Source: Thermogemmatispora tikiterensis
GTDB taxonomy: Bacteria; Chloroflexota; Ktedonobacteria; Ktedonobacterales; Ktedonobacteraceae
Direction: 5' to 3'
DNA length: 64,000 nucleotides
Assembly (NCBI RefSeq): GCF_003268475.1
Contig: NZ_MCIF01000002.1
Location: 4,346,692 to 4,410,691 of the forward strand
Position numbers and translations under genes: made by a program. The first letter of the stretch is position 1, and every line of letters starts with the position of its first letter. Of this stretch, positions 54,928-64,000 are shown piece by piece. The notes beneath the pieces are model-generated. The model ran no database searches, was not told where the DNA came from, and saw nothing but the letters and a program-made list of their open reading frames with translations.

Positions 54928-56664
54928 ATGTACCAGAAATTTGATGTGGTCATCGTCGGCGCTGGCGGCGCCGGGCTGATGGCAGCGATGCAGCTTCCCA
55001 ACGCCAGCGTGGCCGTCCTCTCGAAGGTCTATCCCACGCGCTCCCATACGGGTGCAGCCCAGGGAGGAGTGGCGGCAGCGCTGGGCAATCTTGAGGAAGA
55101 CCACTGGAAGTGGCATATGTACGATACCGTCAAGGGCGGCGACTATCTGGTCGACCAGCCAGCGGCGGAGATCCTGGCGCGCGATGCCATCGACGCGATC
55201 TATGAGCTGGAGCATCGGGGGCTACCCTTTAATCGCACGCCGGACGGGCGCATCGATCAGCGCCGCTTTGGTGGCCATACGCGCAACTACGGCGAAGCGC
55301 CAGTACGCCGCTCATGCTACGCCGCCGATCGCACGGGGCATATGCTGCTCCAGACCATGTACCAGAACGCCATCAAGAACCAGGTGCGCTTCTTTAATGA
55401 GTTTCTGGCCCTGGATCTGCTGATCAACGAAGGCCGCGTCTGTGGCGTGGTGGCCCTGGAGATTCGTACGGGTGAGATTCATACCTTCCATGCCAAGGCG
55501 GTCCTCTTTGCCACTGGTGGCTATGGTCGTGCCTGGCGGGTGACCAGCAATGCTTTTGCCTGTATGGGTGATGGCATGGCGATCGCCTATCGTCGCGGCA
55601 TTCCCCTGGAAGATATGGAGATGTATCAGTTCCATCCTACGGGCCTCTATAAGGTGGGGGTGCTGCTGAGCGAGGGCGCCCGCGGCGAGGGAGCGCGCCT
55701 GCTGAACGGCAAGGGCGAGTATTTTATGGAGCGCTACATGCCCACCCTCAAGGACCTGGCGCCGCGCGATATTGTCTCCCGTTGCATCATTAAAGAGATC
55801 AAGGAGGGGCGCGGCGTCAATGGCGAAGATTATGTCTATCTTGACCTGCGCCACCTGGGCGAGAAGGTGATCACGGAGAAGCTGCCTGATATCACCGAGT
55901 TCGCGCGCAATTACCTGGGCGTGGAGCCGATTCGCGAGCCGGTGCCGATCCAGCCGACGGCCCATTATGCGATGGGCGGCATCCCGACCGACAACGATGG
56001 GCGCGTGGTCATCGATTCGAAGTGGACGCCACTGCCGGGCTTCTATGCCGCTGGGGAGGTGGCCTGCGTCTCGGTGCACGGAGCCAATCGCCTGGGCACG
56101 AATTCGCTGGTCGATCTGATCGTCTTCGGGCGCCGCGCCGGTAAGCACATGGCCAGGTTCATTGCGGAGAACGATCACGTTCCTCTGCCGTCGCATCACG
56201 AAGACTTTGCTCGTGAGATGGTCGACCATCTCCTGACCTCGAAAGGGGGCGAGTCAGCGGCGCGCATTCGCAATGAGCTGCAGGGCGAGATGCTGGAGAA
56301 TGTCTTTGTCGAGCGCCAGGAGAAGGGCCTGCAGCATGCTATGGACACCATCGCTGGCCTCCAGGAGGCGTATAAGAAGGTCCAGCTTCAAGATAAAGGC
56401 AAGACCTTCAACACGGAGCTGGTCGAGGCCATCGAACTGGGCTTCCTGCTGGACTGCGCGGCGGCCACCGTTCATGGTGCTCTCGCTCGCAAGGAGAGTC
56501 GTGGCGCTCACTATCGCCTCGATTATCCCGAGCGTGACGATGTCAACTGGCTCAAGCATACGTTGATCTATAAAGGTGATGGGGCCTGTGAAGCCCGTCT
56601 CGACTATAAGGATGTCATCCTGATCGATGACCCGATCTTTAAGCCCAAGGAACGCAAGTACTAG
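54928..56664 (+). CDS. sdhA: Succinate dehydrogenase flavoprotein subunit
   Basis: Oxidises succinate to fumarate. 578 residues: dinucleotide-binding GAGGAGLMAA, the covalent FAD histidine in YPTRSHTGAAQGGVAAALGN, catalytic region HPTGLY and EGARGEGARLLNGKGEYFM, PTAHYAMGGIPTD, and GEVACVSVHGANRLGTNSL. The C-terminal helical and capping parts are complete. AGAGAGGGG precedes the ATG. It sits between sdhD and sdhB. Confidence 0.97.
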   Translation: MYQKFDVVIVGAGGAGLMAAMQLPNASVAVLSKVYPTRSHTGAAQGGVAAALGNLEEDHWKWHMYDTVKGGDYLVDQPAAEILARDAIDAIYELEHRGLPFNRTPDGRIDQRRFGGHTRNYGEAPVRRSCYAADRTGHMLLQTMYQNAIKNQVRFFNEFLALDLLINEGRVCGVVALEIRTGEIHTFHAKAVLFATGGYGRAWRVTSNAFACMGDGMAIAYRRGIPLEDMEMYQFHPTGLYKVGVLLSEGARGEGARLLNGKGEYFMERYMPTLKDLAPRDIVSRCIIKEIKEGRGVNGEDYVYLDLRHLGEKVITEKLPDITEFARNYLGVEPIREPVPIQPTAHYAMGGIPTDNDGRVVIDSKWTPLPGFYAAGEVACVSVHGANRLGTNSLVDLIVFGRRAGKHMARFIAENDHVPLPSHHEDFAREMVDHLLTSKGGESAARIRNELQGEMLENVFVERQEKGLQHAMDTIAGLQEAYKKVQLQDKGKTFNTELVEAIELGFLLDCAAATVHGALARKESRGAHYRLDYPERDDVNWLKHTLIYKGDGACEARLDYKDVILIDDPIFKPKERKY

Positions 56665-56709
56665 GCGCGTCCCAGCTTCAGGGAGACGCTCTAAGACAGG
56701 TGAGGTGCT

Positions 56710-57417
<708 letters not shown>

Positions 57418-57445
57418 GCAACTACGGTAGCGCTGGGTGCGAAAT

Positions 57446-57473
57446 CGCTTCGCTTCACTTCGCTTCACTTCGT
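57446..57473 (+). repeat. CGCTTCACTT decanucleotide repeat
   Basis: Two and a half tandem copies 29 bases after the sdhB stop. The same 292-base spacer holds the perfect 12-base palindrome GGCGCTAGCGCC at 57674-57685, shortly before the following gene. Confidence 0.75.
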
Positions 57474-57709
57474 CGTGCTCTCCGGCGGAGGGCGCTGGGG
57501 CTGAGGGCGAGGGACGAAAGAGGGCCAGCGCCAGGCGCCCAGCCCGGCAGGTACCGGGGCCAGCCGCCCTCGGGCCGTCCGAGCTGGGCCGCTTTATGGT
57601 GAAGGGAGGCTCTGCTACCCCCTCTGCTTCTCGGCCTGCCGGGCTGGAGGCCGGGGTGCCTGTCTGGTATAAAGGCGCTAGCGCCGAGCTAGCGAGGAGT
57701 GCTGACGCT

Positions 57710-58627
57710 ATGCCCCCTGCGATGACTGGAGAAGAACGAAGCTCCTGGGAGCATCGCTTTATCACAGCCAACGGTATTCGGCTCCACTATGTGACCCAGG
57801 GAGAGGGACCGCTGGTGCTCTTACTCCACGGCTTCCCCGAGTTCTGGTATTCCTGGCGCCATCAGATTCCTGTTCTGGCCGGAGCCGGTTATTGCGTTGT
57901 CGCTCCCGACCTGCGCGGCTACAACGAGAGCGAGAAGCCGCGTTGGGGCTATGATCTGCGCACCCTGGCGCGCGATGTGGCGGCCCTGATTGTGGCGCTG
58001 GGGTACGAGCGGGCGATCGTCATGGGTCACGACTGGGGTGGCGTCATTGCCTGGCAGGTGGCAATGCGCTATCCCGAGCTGGTTGAGCGCCTGGTGATTA
58101 TGAATGCCCCCCATCCGGCGGCCATGCTGCGCGAGTTGCGTTCCCTGAAGCAGCTCCGCATGAGCTGGTATATTTTCGCCTTCCAGCTGCCCTGGCTGCC
58201 GGAGTACATGCTGGGGCGCAACGGGGCGAACGAGATCGGCAGGATGCTGCGCGGCAGCGCCGTCCAGAAGGATGCTTTCCCGCGCTCCGTCACCGCCCAT
58301 TATCAGGCTGCCATGAGCAAGCCTGGAGCCTTGCCGGCGGCTCTCGCCTACTATCGGCAGTTTGTGCGCGACCTGCCGCGCTCCCTCTGGCGTCGTCAGC
58401 TGCGGGCCTGGCCCCGTATTCTGGCCCCGACTCTGCTGCTCTGGGGCCTGCAGGATATCGCCCTCAGCGTCGAGCTAACCTACGACCTGGAGCCATACGT
58501 CAAGCAGCTGCGTGTTGTCTACCTGCCCGAAAGCGGTCACTGGGTCCAGCAGGAGCAGCCCGAGCAAGTCAATCGCCTGCTGCTCAACTTCCTGCAAGAG
58601 CGGGAGGCGAGCGCTCCAGGCGCCTGA
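57710..58627 (+). CDS. Alpha/beta hydrolase, epoxide-hydrolase-like
   Basis: 305 residues from ATG 57710, after GAGGAG. Oxyanion motif HGFPEFWYSW, PDLRGYNESEKP, nucleophile aspartate in GHDWGGVIAW, acidic residue in LLLWGLQDIAL and catalytic histidine in ESGHWVQQEQP. An Asp nucleophile with HGFPE points to epoxide hydrolase; haloalkane or fluoroacetate dehalogenase is the alternative. The stop is two bases from the stop of the convergent next gene, inside the palindrome GCCTGA-GA-TCAGGC. Confidence 0.88.
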   Translation: MPPAMTGEERSSWEHRFITANGIRLHYVTQGEGPLVLLLHGFPEFWYSWRHQIPVLAGAGYCVVAPDLRGYNESEKPRWGYDLRTLARDVAALIVALGYERAIVMGHDWGGVIAWQVAMRYPELVERLVIMNAPHPAAMLRELRSLKQLRMSWYIFAFQLPWLPEYMLGRNGANEIGRMLRGSAVQKDAFPRSVTAHYQAAMSKPGALPAALAYYRQFVRDLPRSLWRRQLRAWPRILAPTLLLWGLQDIALSVELTYDLEPYVKQLRVVYLPESGHWVQQEQPEQVNRLLLNFLQEREASAPGA

Positions 58628-58629
58628 GA

Positions 58630-60270
58630 TCAGGCAACGACAATGGTAATCGTATGGTAGCCCGAGGCGCCATCGGGCAGCGGCGGAGCCGGACGGGGGT
58701 CCTGGACATTTCCCTGCAGATCGATGGCGCGCGCCGTGATGGTGTAGCTGCCGGCCTGGGACGGCACACGCCAGGGGAGTTCCCACAGCACCCAGGTGAG
58801 CGCTGACAGAGGGCGCTTGAGGGTAGCGCGTTGCCAGCTCTGCCCCAGGTCGAAACTCACATCGACCTCGCTGATGCCGCGCTCCCCCGAAAAGGCCACG
58901 CCTGCAATATAGGTCAGGCTGCCGGCCTGCAGACGGCTCCCATCAAGAGGGGTATCGATGCGCGTCGTCATGCGGATCTGGGCCTCGTCGCTCCAGCCGC
59001 GCTGCTGCCAGTAGCCCTGGTAATCGTAGTTTACGACCTGGATGCGTGTGATCCACTTGGCGTGCTTCATGCCATAAATGCCAGGAACCAGCAGGCGCAG
59101 CGGATAGCCGTGGCGCTCCGGCAAGGTCTGGCCGTTCATGCGCACGGCGAGCAAGGTTGTCGGCTCCAGGGCCTTAGTGAGATGAATACTGTCGCTGTAG
59201 TCATCGGCGCAAGAGAAGACCACCTTCGTGGCCCCCGGCTTGGGACGCGCGCGCTGCAGGAGAACGTTCAGCGGTATCCCTTCCCAGAGGGCGTTGCTCA
59301 TGTAGGGGCCGCCGACCTCATTGCTGATGCACATCATCGACTCATACTGGCGACGCCTTGGCAGCGTCAGCAGCTCCGCATAGGTCAGCGTGTAGGGCTG
59401 CTCAACCTGGCCGCCGATCGTGAGGCTCCAGCTCTGGCCGTTGACCACAGGGTCGGCCAGCAGATTCTTTGAGACCACGTAGTATTGATCGTTAGGCGTG
59501 ATTTCTGATGAAAGATGAGGGACGGGCACGATGGGGCCGTAGTTGGGCTGGGGCGGCGGCACGATGCGGCTCTTGAAACCGCGCAGGGTGACTGTCGGGG
59601 CGTGGGCGCCCTGAGTAATAAAGCGGAAGGCGAAGGCGGCCAGGAGGCCCACGCCGCCCAGGATCAGGCCACGGCGCAGCAAGGTCTGGCGCCGCTCGCG
59701 CACCTCGGCTCGGCGCTGCTCCTCACGGATGCGACTGGCTGTCAGCCAGTGGTAGGCGAGCGGGAAGAGCAAGGCGAAGACCAGGCCGCTGACGGCCAGG
59801 CTCCACATGCTATTGAACCAGCCAATGCTCAGTGTGGCGCCGAAGAGGCCGGCCCCAGTCAGCGGCAGCACCACCAGACCGGCAAAGAGCCAGAGCAGGG
59901 CCGCCAGCACGAAACCGTCCCCGAGCCGTGGCCCGAGACCAGGCTTGAACAAGAAGCGCCGACGTGCCAGCATATACAGGCTGCCGCTGGCGGCAAAAAC
60001 CAGGCACTGGCCCAGGATCACACAAACCAGTAAATAGCGCTTCGCTTCGTCGCCGATCAATTGCTGGAGAAATTGAAAAAGCGACAGGGGCATCAGTGCC
60101 GTGATGGTCGCTCCGACCTGCTCCGGCAGAGACACACCGTGGGCAAAGGCATTCAGCAAAAGCATGCAGCCCGAGGAGGCGAGTCCGGCCAGCAGACCGG
60201 CACCGCCGCCGGCAACCAAAGACTCCTGGGCAGAAGGTTTCGGAGGCGAAGAGGTCTCAGGCGAAGCCAT
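58630..60270 (-). CDS. Membrane-anchored sulfite-oxidase-family molybdoenzyme
   Basis: From ATG 60270 (MASPETSSPPKPSAQ) 546 residues. The first 220 have about five hydrophobic segments (GLLAGLASSGCMLLLNAF, YLLVCVILGQCLVFAASGSLYML, FVLAALLWLFAGLVVLPLTG, MWSLAVSGLVFALLFPLAY and GLILGGVGLLAAFAFRF). The rest is a molybdopterin-binding domain with the metal-ligand cysteine in SMMCISNEVGGPYMSN, HGYPLRLLVPGIYGMKHAKW, and a C-terminal dimerisation (immunoglobulin-like) domain. The substrate is unknown; family members oxidise sulfite or reduce sulfoxides. The membrane part suggests quinone or membrane electron transfer. Confidence 0.88.
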   Translation of the reverse strand: MASPETSSPPKPSAQESLVAGGGAGLLAGLASSGCMLLLNAFAHGVSLPEQVGATITALMPLSLFQFLQQLIGDEAKRYLLVCVILGQCLVFAASGSLYMLARRRFLFKPGLGPRLGDGFVLAALLWLFAGLVVLPLTGAGLFGATLSIGWFNSMWSLAVSGLVFALLFPLAYHWLTASRIREEQRRAEVRERRQTLLRRGLILGGVGLLAAFAFRFITQGAHAPTVTLRGFKSRIVPPPQPNYGPIVPVPHLSSEITPNDQYYVVSKNLLADPVVNGQSWSLTIGGQVEQPYTLTYAELLTLPRRRQYESMMCISNEVGGPYMSNALWEGIPLNVLLQRARPKPGATKVVFSCADDYSDSIHLTKALEPTTLLAVRMNGQTLPERHGYPLRLLVPGIYGMKHAKWITRIQVVNYDYQGYWQQRGWSDEAQIRMTTRIDTPLDGSRLQAGSLTYIAGVAFSGERGISEVDVSFDLGQSWQRATLKRPLSALTWVLWELPWRVPSQAGSYTITARAIDLQGNVQDPRPAPPLPDGASGYHTITIVVA

Positions 60271-60757
60271 TGTTGACGAAACAGCCCTTTCTAGCGCGGG
60301 CGTGGAAGGAGGGGCGCACACAGCAAGCAACGGCAAGAGAAAAAGAAGAGAGTGAGCTGAGCTTGCCCCGCTCGATCATCTCCGCGTCATCTTCATGGAC
60401 CCTGCCTTTTATTGTACGTCAGGCCACATCATCAATGCTACACGTGCGAGCAAGGCCCCATTGACAGGCGTATGGCCGGTCTATCCGCTGAGAAGGGCTA
60501 GAGGCTCAAACGATGGGGTACAGAGGGAAAGCAAGCTCAGGAGAACGGTCACTTGTTGCTTGCCTGCAAATGGAGTATCATCTATGCCGAATAGCGCTCC
60601 CCTTGCCTTCTGAGGCCGCTTTCGAAGTGTAGCGTGCGTCCCGCTCGCTGGCTGATTGGAGGCGCCGGAGCGCACACAATCGGCAGTCGCCCCTCTCTTG
60701 CGTCCCGGAGGAAGGGACGCCATTAGTAAAAGACCATCTGCGAGGAAGCCGAGACTT
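60271..60757. other. Divergent spacer molybdoenzyme / glucokinase (487 bases)
   Basis: Contains the glucokinase promoter candidate at 60553-60581. A consensus TTGACA at 60461-60466 has no matching -10. Nothing else recognised. Confidence 0.55.
60553..60581 (+). promoter_or_regulatory. Promoter candidate of the glucokinase gene
   Basis: TTGTTG (60553-60558), 17 bases, TATCAT (60576-60581). Start near 60588, 170 bases before the coding start. Confidence 0.5.
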
Positions 60758-61828
60758 ATGCCAGAAGACCAAGTGATCACAGCTACGACGACAGCAGCGA
60801 CGATAGACACTGCGCATCTCCCCCTGGCCGTCGGCGTTGATCTGGGAGGAACGCAGCTACGGGTAGCGGTGCTGCGCGGGGCCACCCTGCTTTCGCGCGT
60901 GGGCCTGCTGACCGGCGAAGATGCGACGCCTGAGCGTCTGATCCCGCGCATTTGCGACGCAATTCGTCAGGCGCTCGCGGAGGCGCGGGTTGAGCTAGGG
61001 CAGGTGGCCGGTATTGGTTTAGGAGCCCCTGGCCCGCTCAACAGCCAGAGCGGTATCATCTACTCGCCGCCCAACTTACCGGGATGGGAAAACGTCCCCA
61101 TTCGCGACATCCTGCAGAAAGAGTTCCCGGTGCCGATCTACATCGAGAACGATGCCCATTGCGCGGCTCTGGGCGAATACATGTTTGGGGCCGGGCGTGG
61201 CAGCGAAGACATGGTCTACATGACCGTTAGCACAGGGATCGGCGGCGGCATCATCTGCAAGGGCCGCCTGCTAGAAGGAGCAGGGGGGACCGCTGGCGAA
61301 CTGGGGCATATGACCATCGATCTTCACGGTCCCCGCTGTAACTGTGGCAACATCGGCTGTTTAGAGGCCATTGCCTCGGGGACAGCCATTGCGCGGCGAG
61401 CCAATGAAGCTATTGCTGCCGGCCAGGGGGCGGAGTTGCTCGCCTTCGCGCGCTCGCTCGACGAGCAGACGGCGCGCCAGCTGCATCTGCCTGCTGGCAC
61501 GGAGAAGGAGAGCATCGAGCGTGTCAATGCCCGCACTGTCGGCGAAGCGGCACGGGCCGGTATCGCCCTGGCGCGGCAGATCCTCGGTGAAGCGGCGCGG
61601 GGGCTGGGCGTGGGCCTCGTCAACGTGATCCATATCTTTAATCCGCGTAAAATTATTCTGGGGGGCGGCGTCATGCAGCTTGGCGACCTGATTCTTGGGC
61701 CGGCCCTCGACATTGTCGAGCAGCGCGCCATGAAGGCCCCACGCTCGATCGTGAGCATTGAGCTGGCGCAACTTGGCCCCAATGTCGGGCTGATCGGGGC
61801 CGGTACCCTGATCTACTATCATGGCTGA
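60758..61828 (+). CDS. ROK-family glucokinase
   Basis: Phosphorylates glucose with ATP. ATG 60758 (MPEDQVITATTT) gives 356 residues. ATP site AVGVDLGGTQLRVAVL, catalytic GAPGPLN and ENDAHCAALGEY, and the ROK zinc motif GPRCNCGNIGCLEAIASG with HMTI preceding. No N-terminal helix-turn-helix, so it is an enzyme, not a NagC/XylR repressor. The true sugar could also be a related hexose. Followed 85 bases later by tlyA. Confidence 0.92.
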   Translation: MPEDQVITATTTAATIDTAHLPLAVGVDLGGTQLRVAVLRGATLLSRVGLLTGEDATPERLIPRICDAIRQALAEARVELGQVAGIGLGAPGPLNSQSGIIYSPPNLPGWENVPIRDILQKEFPVPIYIENDAHCAALGEYMFGAGRGSEDMVYMTVSTGIGGGIICKGRLLEGAGGTAGELGHMTIDLHGPRCNCGNIGCLEAIASGTAIARRANEAIAAGQGAELLAFARSLDEQTARQLHLPAGTEKESIERVNARTVGEAARAGIALARQILGEAARGLGVGLVNVIHIFNPRKIILGGGVMQLGDLILGPALDIVEQRAMKAPRSIVSIELAQLGPNVGLIGAGTLIYYHG

Positions 61829-61913
61829 TCCCTCTGCCGGTCTGGGCTGGTCGCTGCCAGCGAGCCGGTGAGTGGAGGAAAGGCCAGGCAGGAACGAAAC
61901 AAACAGACGGAAC

Positions 61914-62663
61914 ATGGTGACAAAGAAAAAGGAACGTCTCGACGTCGCAATGGTACGTCGCGGCCTGGTAGCCAGCCGGGAGCGAGCACAGGCTCTGATC
62001 ATGGCGGGGCGCGTCTATGTAGGTGAGCGACGCCTGGAGAAGCCCGGCGCCCAGGTGCCCGATGATGCCGAGATCCGCCTTGACCTGGCCGCGCCCGAAC
62101 TGCGCTACGTCAGCCGTGGCGGCTTGAAGCTCGAAAAGGCCCTTGCGGTCTTCGAACTTGATCCGCGAGGGTTGGTCGCCCTGGATGTTGGCGCCTCGAC
62201 TGGCGGCTTTACCGATTGCCTGCTGCAGCGGGGAGCTGCTCGCGTCTATGCTGTCGACGTTGGGCATGGACAGCTCGCCTGGAAGCTGCGCAGCGATGCG
62301 CGCGTCGTCGTCATGGAGGGGGTCAACATCCGTTACCTGGAGACGCTGCCGGAGAGGCCGCAGTGCGCGACCATCGATGTCTCCTTTATCTCGCTGCGTC
62401 TGGTTCTCCCGTCGGTGGCGCGCTTGCTGGCTCCTGGCGCCTGGGTGGTGGCCCTGGTCAAGCCGCAGTTTGAGGCCGGCAAAGAGGAGGCTGATCGTGG
62501 CGAGGGCGTTATCCGCGACCCGCGGGTCCACGAGCGTGTCTTACGCGAGCTGTCGGCCTGGATTCCCGAGTACACGCCGCTGCAGCTGCGCGGGGTGATC
62601 GAGTCTCCCATTGCCGGTAGAGAAGGCAACAAAGAATTTCTGATGTATCTTGCTCTTCCATAA
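61914..62663 (+). CDS. tlyA: TlyA-family rRNA methyltransferase
   Basis: 16S/23S rRNA 2'-O-methyltransferase of the TlyA family (in mycobacteria it also sets capreomycin sensitivity). An N-terminal S4 domain (ERLDVAMVRRGLVASRERAQALIMAGRVYVG) precedes a Rossmann methyltransferase domain (VALDVGASTGGFTDCLLQRGAARVYAVDVG, DVSFISLRLVLPSV, LVKPQFEAGKE). 249 residues from ATG 61914; a GTG at 61872 is possible but has no better ribosome-binding site. Confidence 0.94.
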   Translation: MVTKKKERLDVAMVRRGLVASRERAQALIMAGRVYVGERRLEKPGAQVPDDAEIRLDLAAPELRYVSRGGLKLEKALAVFELDPRGLVALDVGASTGGFTDCLLQRGAARVYAVDVGHGQLAWKLRSDARVVVMEGVNIRYLETLPERPQCATIDVSFISLRLVLPSVARLLAPGAWVVALVKPQFEAGKEEADRGEGVIRDPRVHERVLRELSAWIPEYTPLQLRGVIESPIAGREGNKEFLMYLALP

Positions 62664-63211
62664 GCAAAGGAGGGCACAGACAGCGAAGTTCTGTGGACAC
62701 TCCCACTGGCGAGGCAAAGGAAGGCCCGCCGAGAGCCGTGCTCTTCCGATGACCCGCCCTCTGCTTGTAGAGGTGGAGGGAGAGCGTTAGCGGGTGGTGC
62801 CAGGTGAGCAGCAGGAAGGCGGAGGGGAAGCGAGCTGGCTTGCATGGCGAGGGAACGCCGTCAACTGGGGCTGCTTGCCCGGAGGCGAAGCCAACAGACT
62901 GGGAAGGTCGGGCCGCAGTCTGGTACAATAACAGCAAGGTAGAGGTAGACCGTCCCTGGGGTGACGCGCCAGCCTGCTCCTCTTGGCGGGCCTTCATCGT
63001 CTCGGTCACGTGGCTGAACACGATCGTGCTCGCGCGCGCAAAGGAGCGTGCCAGAGCAAGGCAGGCCAACAGACAAAAGGTGGGAGAAAGCGAGCCGGGG
63101 GGAGGCGGGAGGAGAGATCAGACGAAGAGGCCAGAAGAGACGAGACACGGACGGGGTGCGTCAGCCGGGGTCAGCCAGGCGCCGTCTACAGGCGAGAAAA
63201 GAGGGAAGATC
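62664..63211 (+). other. Spacer tlyA-ligase gene (548 bases)
   Basis: One extended -10 (TGGTACAAT at 62921-62929) without a clear -35 may drive the ligase gene. No gene is supported; frames on both strands overlap one another. Confidence 0.5.
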
Positions 63212-64000
63212 ATGGAGATTCCAACGGTCAGCGTGCCCGACCAGTTCAATGCAGCCAGCGCCTTTCTCGACGCGAATCTCGCACAAGGGCGCGGTGGCAA
63301 AGTGGCCATCTATTATGAAGATCAGACCTTTACCTATGCCCAGGTGGCCGAGATGGCCAACCGTGTTGGCAACGGATTGCTGGAACTCGGCGTCGAGATG
63401 GAGCAGCGCGTAGCCCTCTTACTGCTCGATTCCCCGCAGTTTGCGGCCTCTTTCTTCGGAGCCATCAAGATAGGCGCAGTTCCCATTCCGATGAACACCA
63501 TGCTGCGCCCTGAAGACTACGTCTACATGCTCAACGACAGCCGGGCCAAGGTTCTGCTGATCCATGCTGCCCTCTGGCCACCGCTGCGTCAGGTATTACC
63601 CCAGCTGCGCTTTTTGCGGCATGTCGTTGTAGTCGGTCTGGAAGCAGAAGCTGCCGGGACGACGCTGCTGGCGGGCCGTCAGCGCGTGACCCTGCACGAT
63701 TTCGAAAGCTGGATTGCCCACGCCTCGCCCTCGCTCAGTCCTGCTCCTACCAGCAAAGATGACAGCGCCTTCTGGCTCTACAGCTCGGGCAGCACAGGTT
63801 TCCCCAAGGGCTGCGTGCATCTCCAGCACGATATGACGTTCTGTCTGGAGTGTTACGCCAGACCAGTTTTAGGTATCACTAAGGACGACATCACCTTTTC
63901 TGCGGCGAAGCTCTTCTTCGCCTACGGACTGGGCAATGCTCTCTATTTCCCCTTCGGTGTCGGCGCCAGCACCGTGCTCTATCCCGGGCGTCCCCTGGCT
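63212..64000 (+). CDS. Benzoate-CoA-ligase-family acyl-CoA synthetase (5' part)
   Basis: The gene runs off the window; 263 residues are visible from ATG 63212, after GAGGGA. It belongs to the AMP-forming ligases: TYAQVAEMANRVGNGLLELGV, RVALLLLDSPQFAASFFGAIKIGAVPIPMNTML, and the P-loop-like YSSGSTGFPKGCVH at residues 190-203. SAAKLFFAYGLGNALYFPFGVGA and the early Q-F-N-A match benzoate/aromatic-acid CoA ligases more than fatty-acid or acetate ligases. Substrate and 3' end are not visible. Confidence 0.88.
   Translation, partial: MEIPTVSVPDQFNAASAFLDANLAQGRGGKVAIYYEDQTFTYAQVAEMANRVGNGLLELGVEMEQRVALLLLDSPQFAASFFGAIKIGAVPIPMNTMLRPEDYVYMLNDSRAKVLLIHAALWPPLRQVLPQLRFLRHVVVVGLEAEAAGTTLLAGRQRVTLHDFESWIAHASPSLSPAPTSKDDSAFWLYSSGSTGFPKGCVHLQHDMTFCLECYARPVLGITKDDITFSAAKLFFAYGLGNALYFPFGVGASTVLYPGRPLA

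Noticed and set aside
57674..57685. Perfect 12-base palindrome GGCGCTAGCGCC before the hydrolase gene as an operator
   Set aside because: A single short GC palindrome in a GC-rich spacer; no promoter with both boxes is near enough to support a regulatory claim.
60461..60487. Promoter starting with TTGACA at 60461
   Set aside because: No -10-like sequence at 16-18 bases.

Overview
The window comes from a GC-rich bacterium. I infer Chloroflexota, class Ktedonobacteria (Thermogemmatispora-like), from the combination of Firmicutes-style gene order, bulky low-complexity extensions on ribosomal proteins, and a Rieske protein that begins with an anti-sigma-like segment next to an ECF sigma factor. 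This placement rests on recognition and could not be tested by a search.

Layout. 1-22901 (+) is one long S10-spc-alpha-type ribosomal array: rpsJ-rplC-rplD-rplW-rplB-rpsS-rplV-rpsC-rplP-rpmC-rpsQ, then rplN-rplX-rplE-rpsN-rpsH-rplF-rplR-rpsE-rpmD-rplO-secY-adk-map-infA, then rpmJ-rpsM-rpsK-rpsD-rpoA-rplQ-truA-rplM-rpsI. It ends at a strong bidirectional terminator near 23.1 kb. 23.2-25.3 kb (-) carries arginase and a branched-chain aminotransferase. 25.7-29.2 kb (+) carries an orphan peptide-binding lipoprotein and a glutamate dehydrogenase with a long structured leader. 29.3-34.0 kb (-) holds a SurA/parvulin-like membrane protein, hemW and recJ. 34.7-36.4 kb (-) is rpsF-ssb-rpsR. 37.4-39.1 kb (+) is rpmI-rplT plus a TrmH-family rRNA methyltransferase. 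39.6-45.9 kb (-) holds a chemoreceptor, signal peptidase I, a PHP phosphoesterase and RNase Y. 46.2-49.5 kb contains a Nudix hydrolase (+), NAD(P)HX repair enzyme Nnr (-) and a frameshifted methyltransferase (+). 49.5-52.9 kb (-) is an ECF sigma-Rieske-YtkA-lipoprotein cluster. 53.7-57.4 kb (+) is sdhCDAB. 57.7-64 kb holds an epoxide-hydrolase-like enzyme (+), a membrane-anchored sulfite-oxidase-family enzyme (-), a ROK glucokinase (+), tlyA (+) and the 5' part of a benzoate-CoA-ligase-like gene (+).

Most of the content is core: translation, secretion, RNA decay and central metabolism. No CRISPR array, rRNA, tRNA, insertion sequence or defence system was seen. The unusual layers are: (i) large Q/A/R/E-rich insertions or tails in L3, L4, L17, L18, S3, S5, S6, S17 and S18; (ii) spacers made of short tandem repeats; (iii) good sigma-70-type promoters whose surroundings suggest control (an operator array on the rny promoter, promoter-terminator modules before infA and gdhA); (iv) a roughly 98-bp AT-rich element with 10-bp terminal inverted repeats between convergent genes; and (v) the sigma/Rieske cluster, which could be a redox-sensing regulon.
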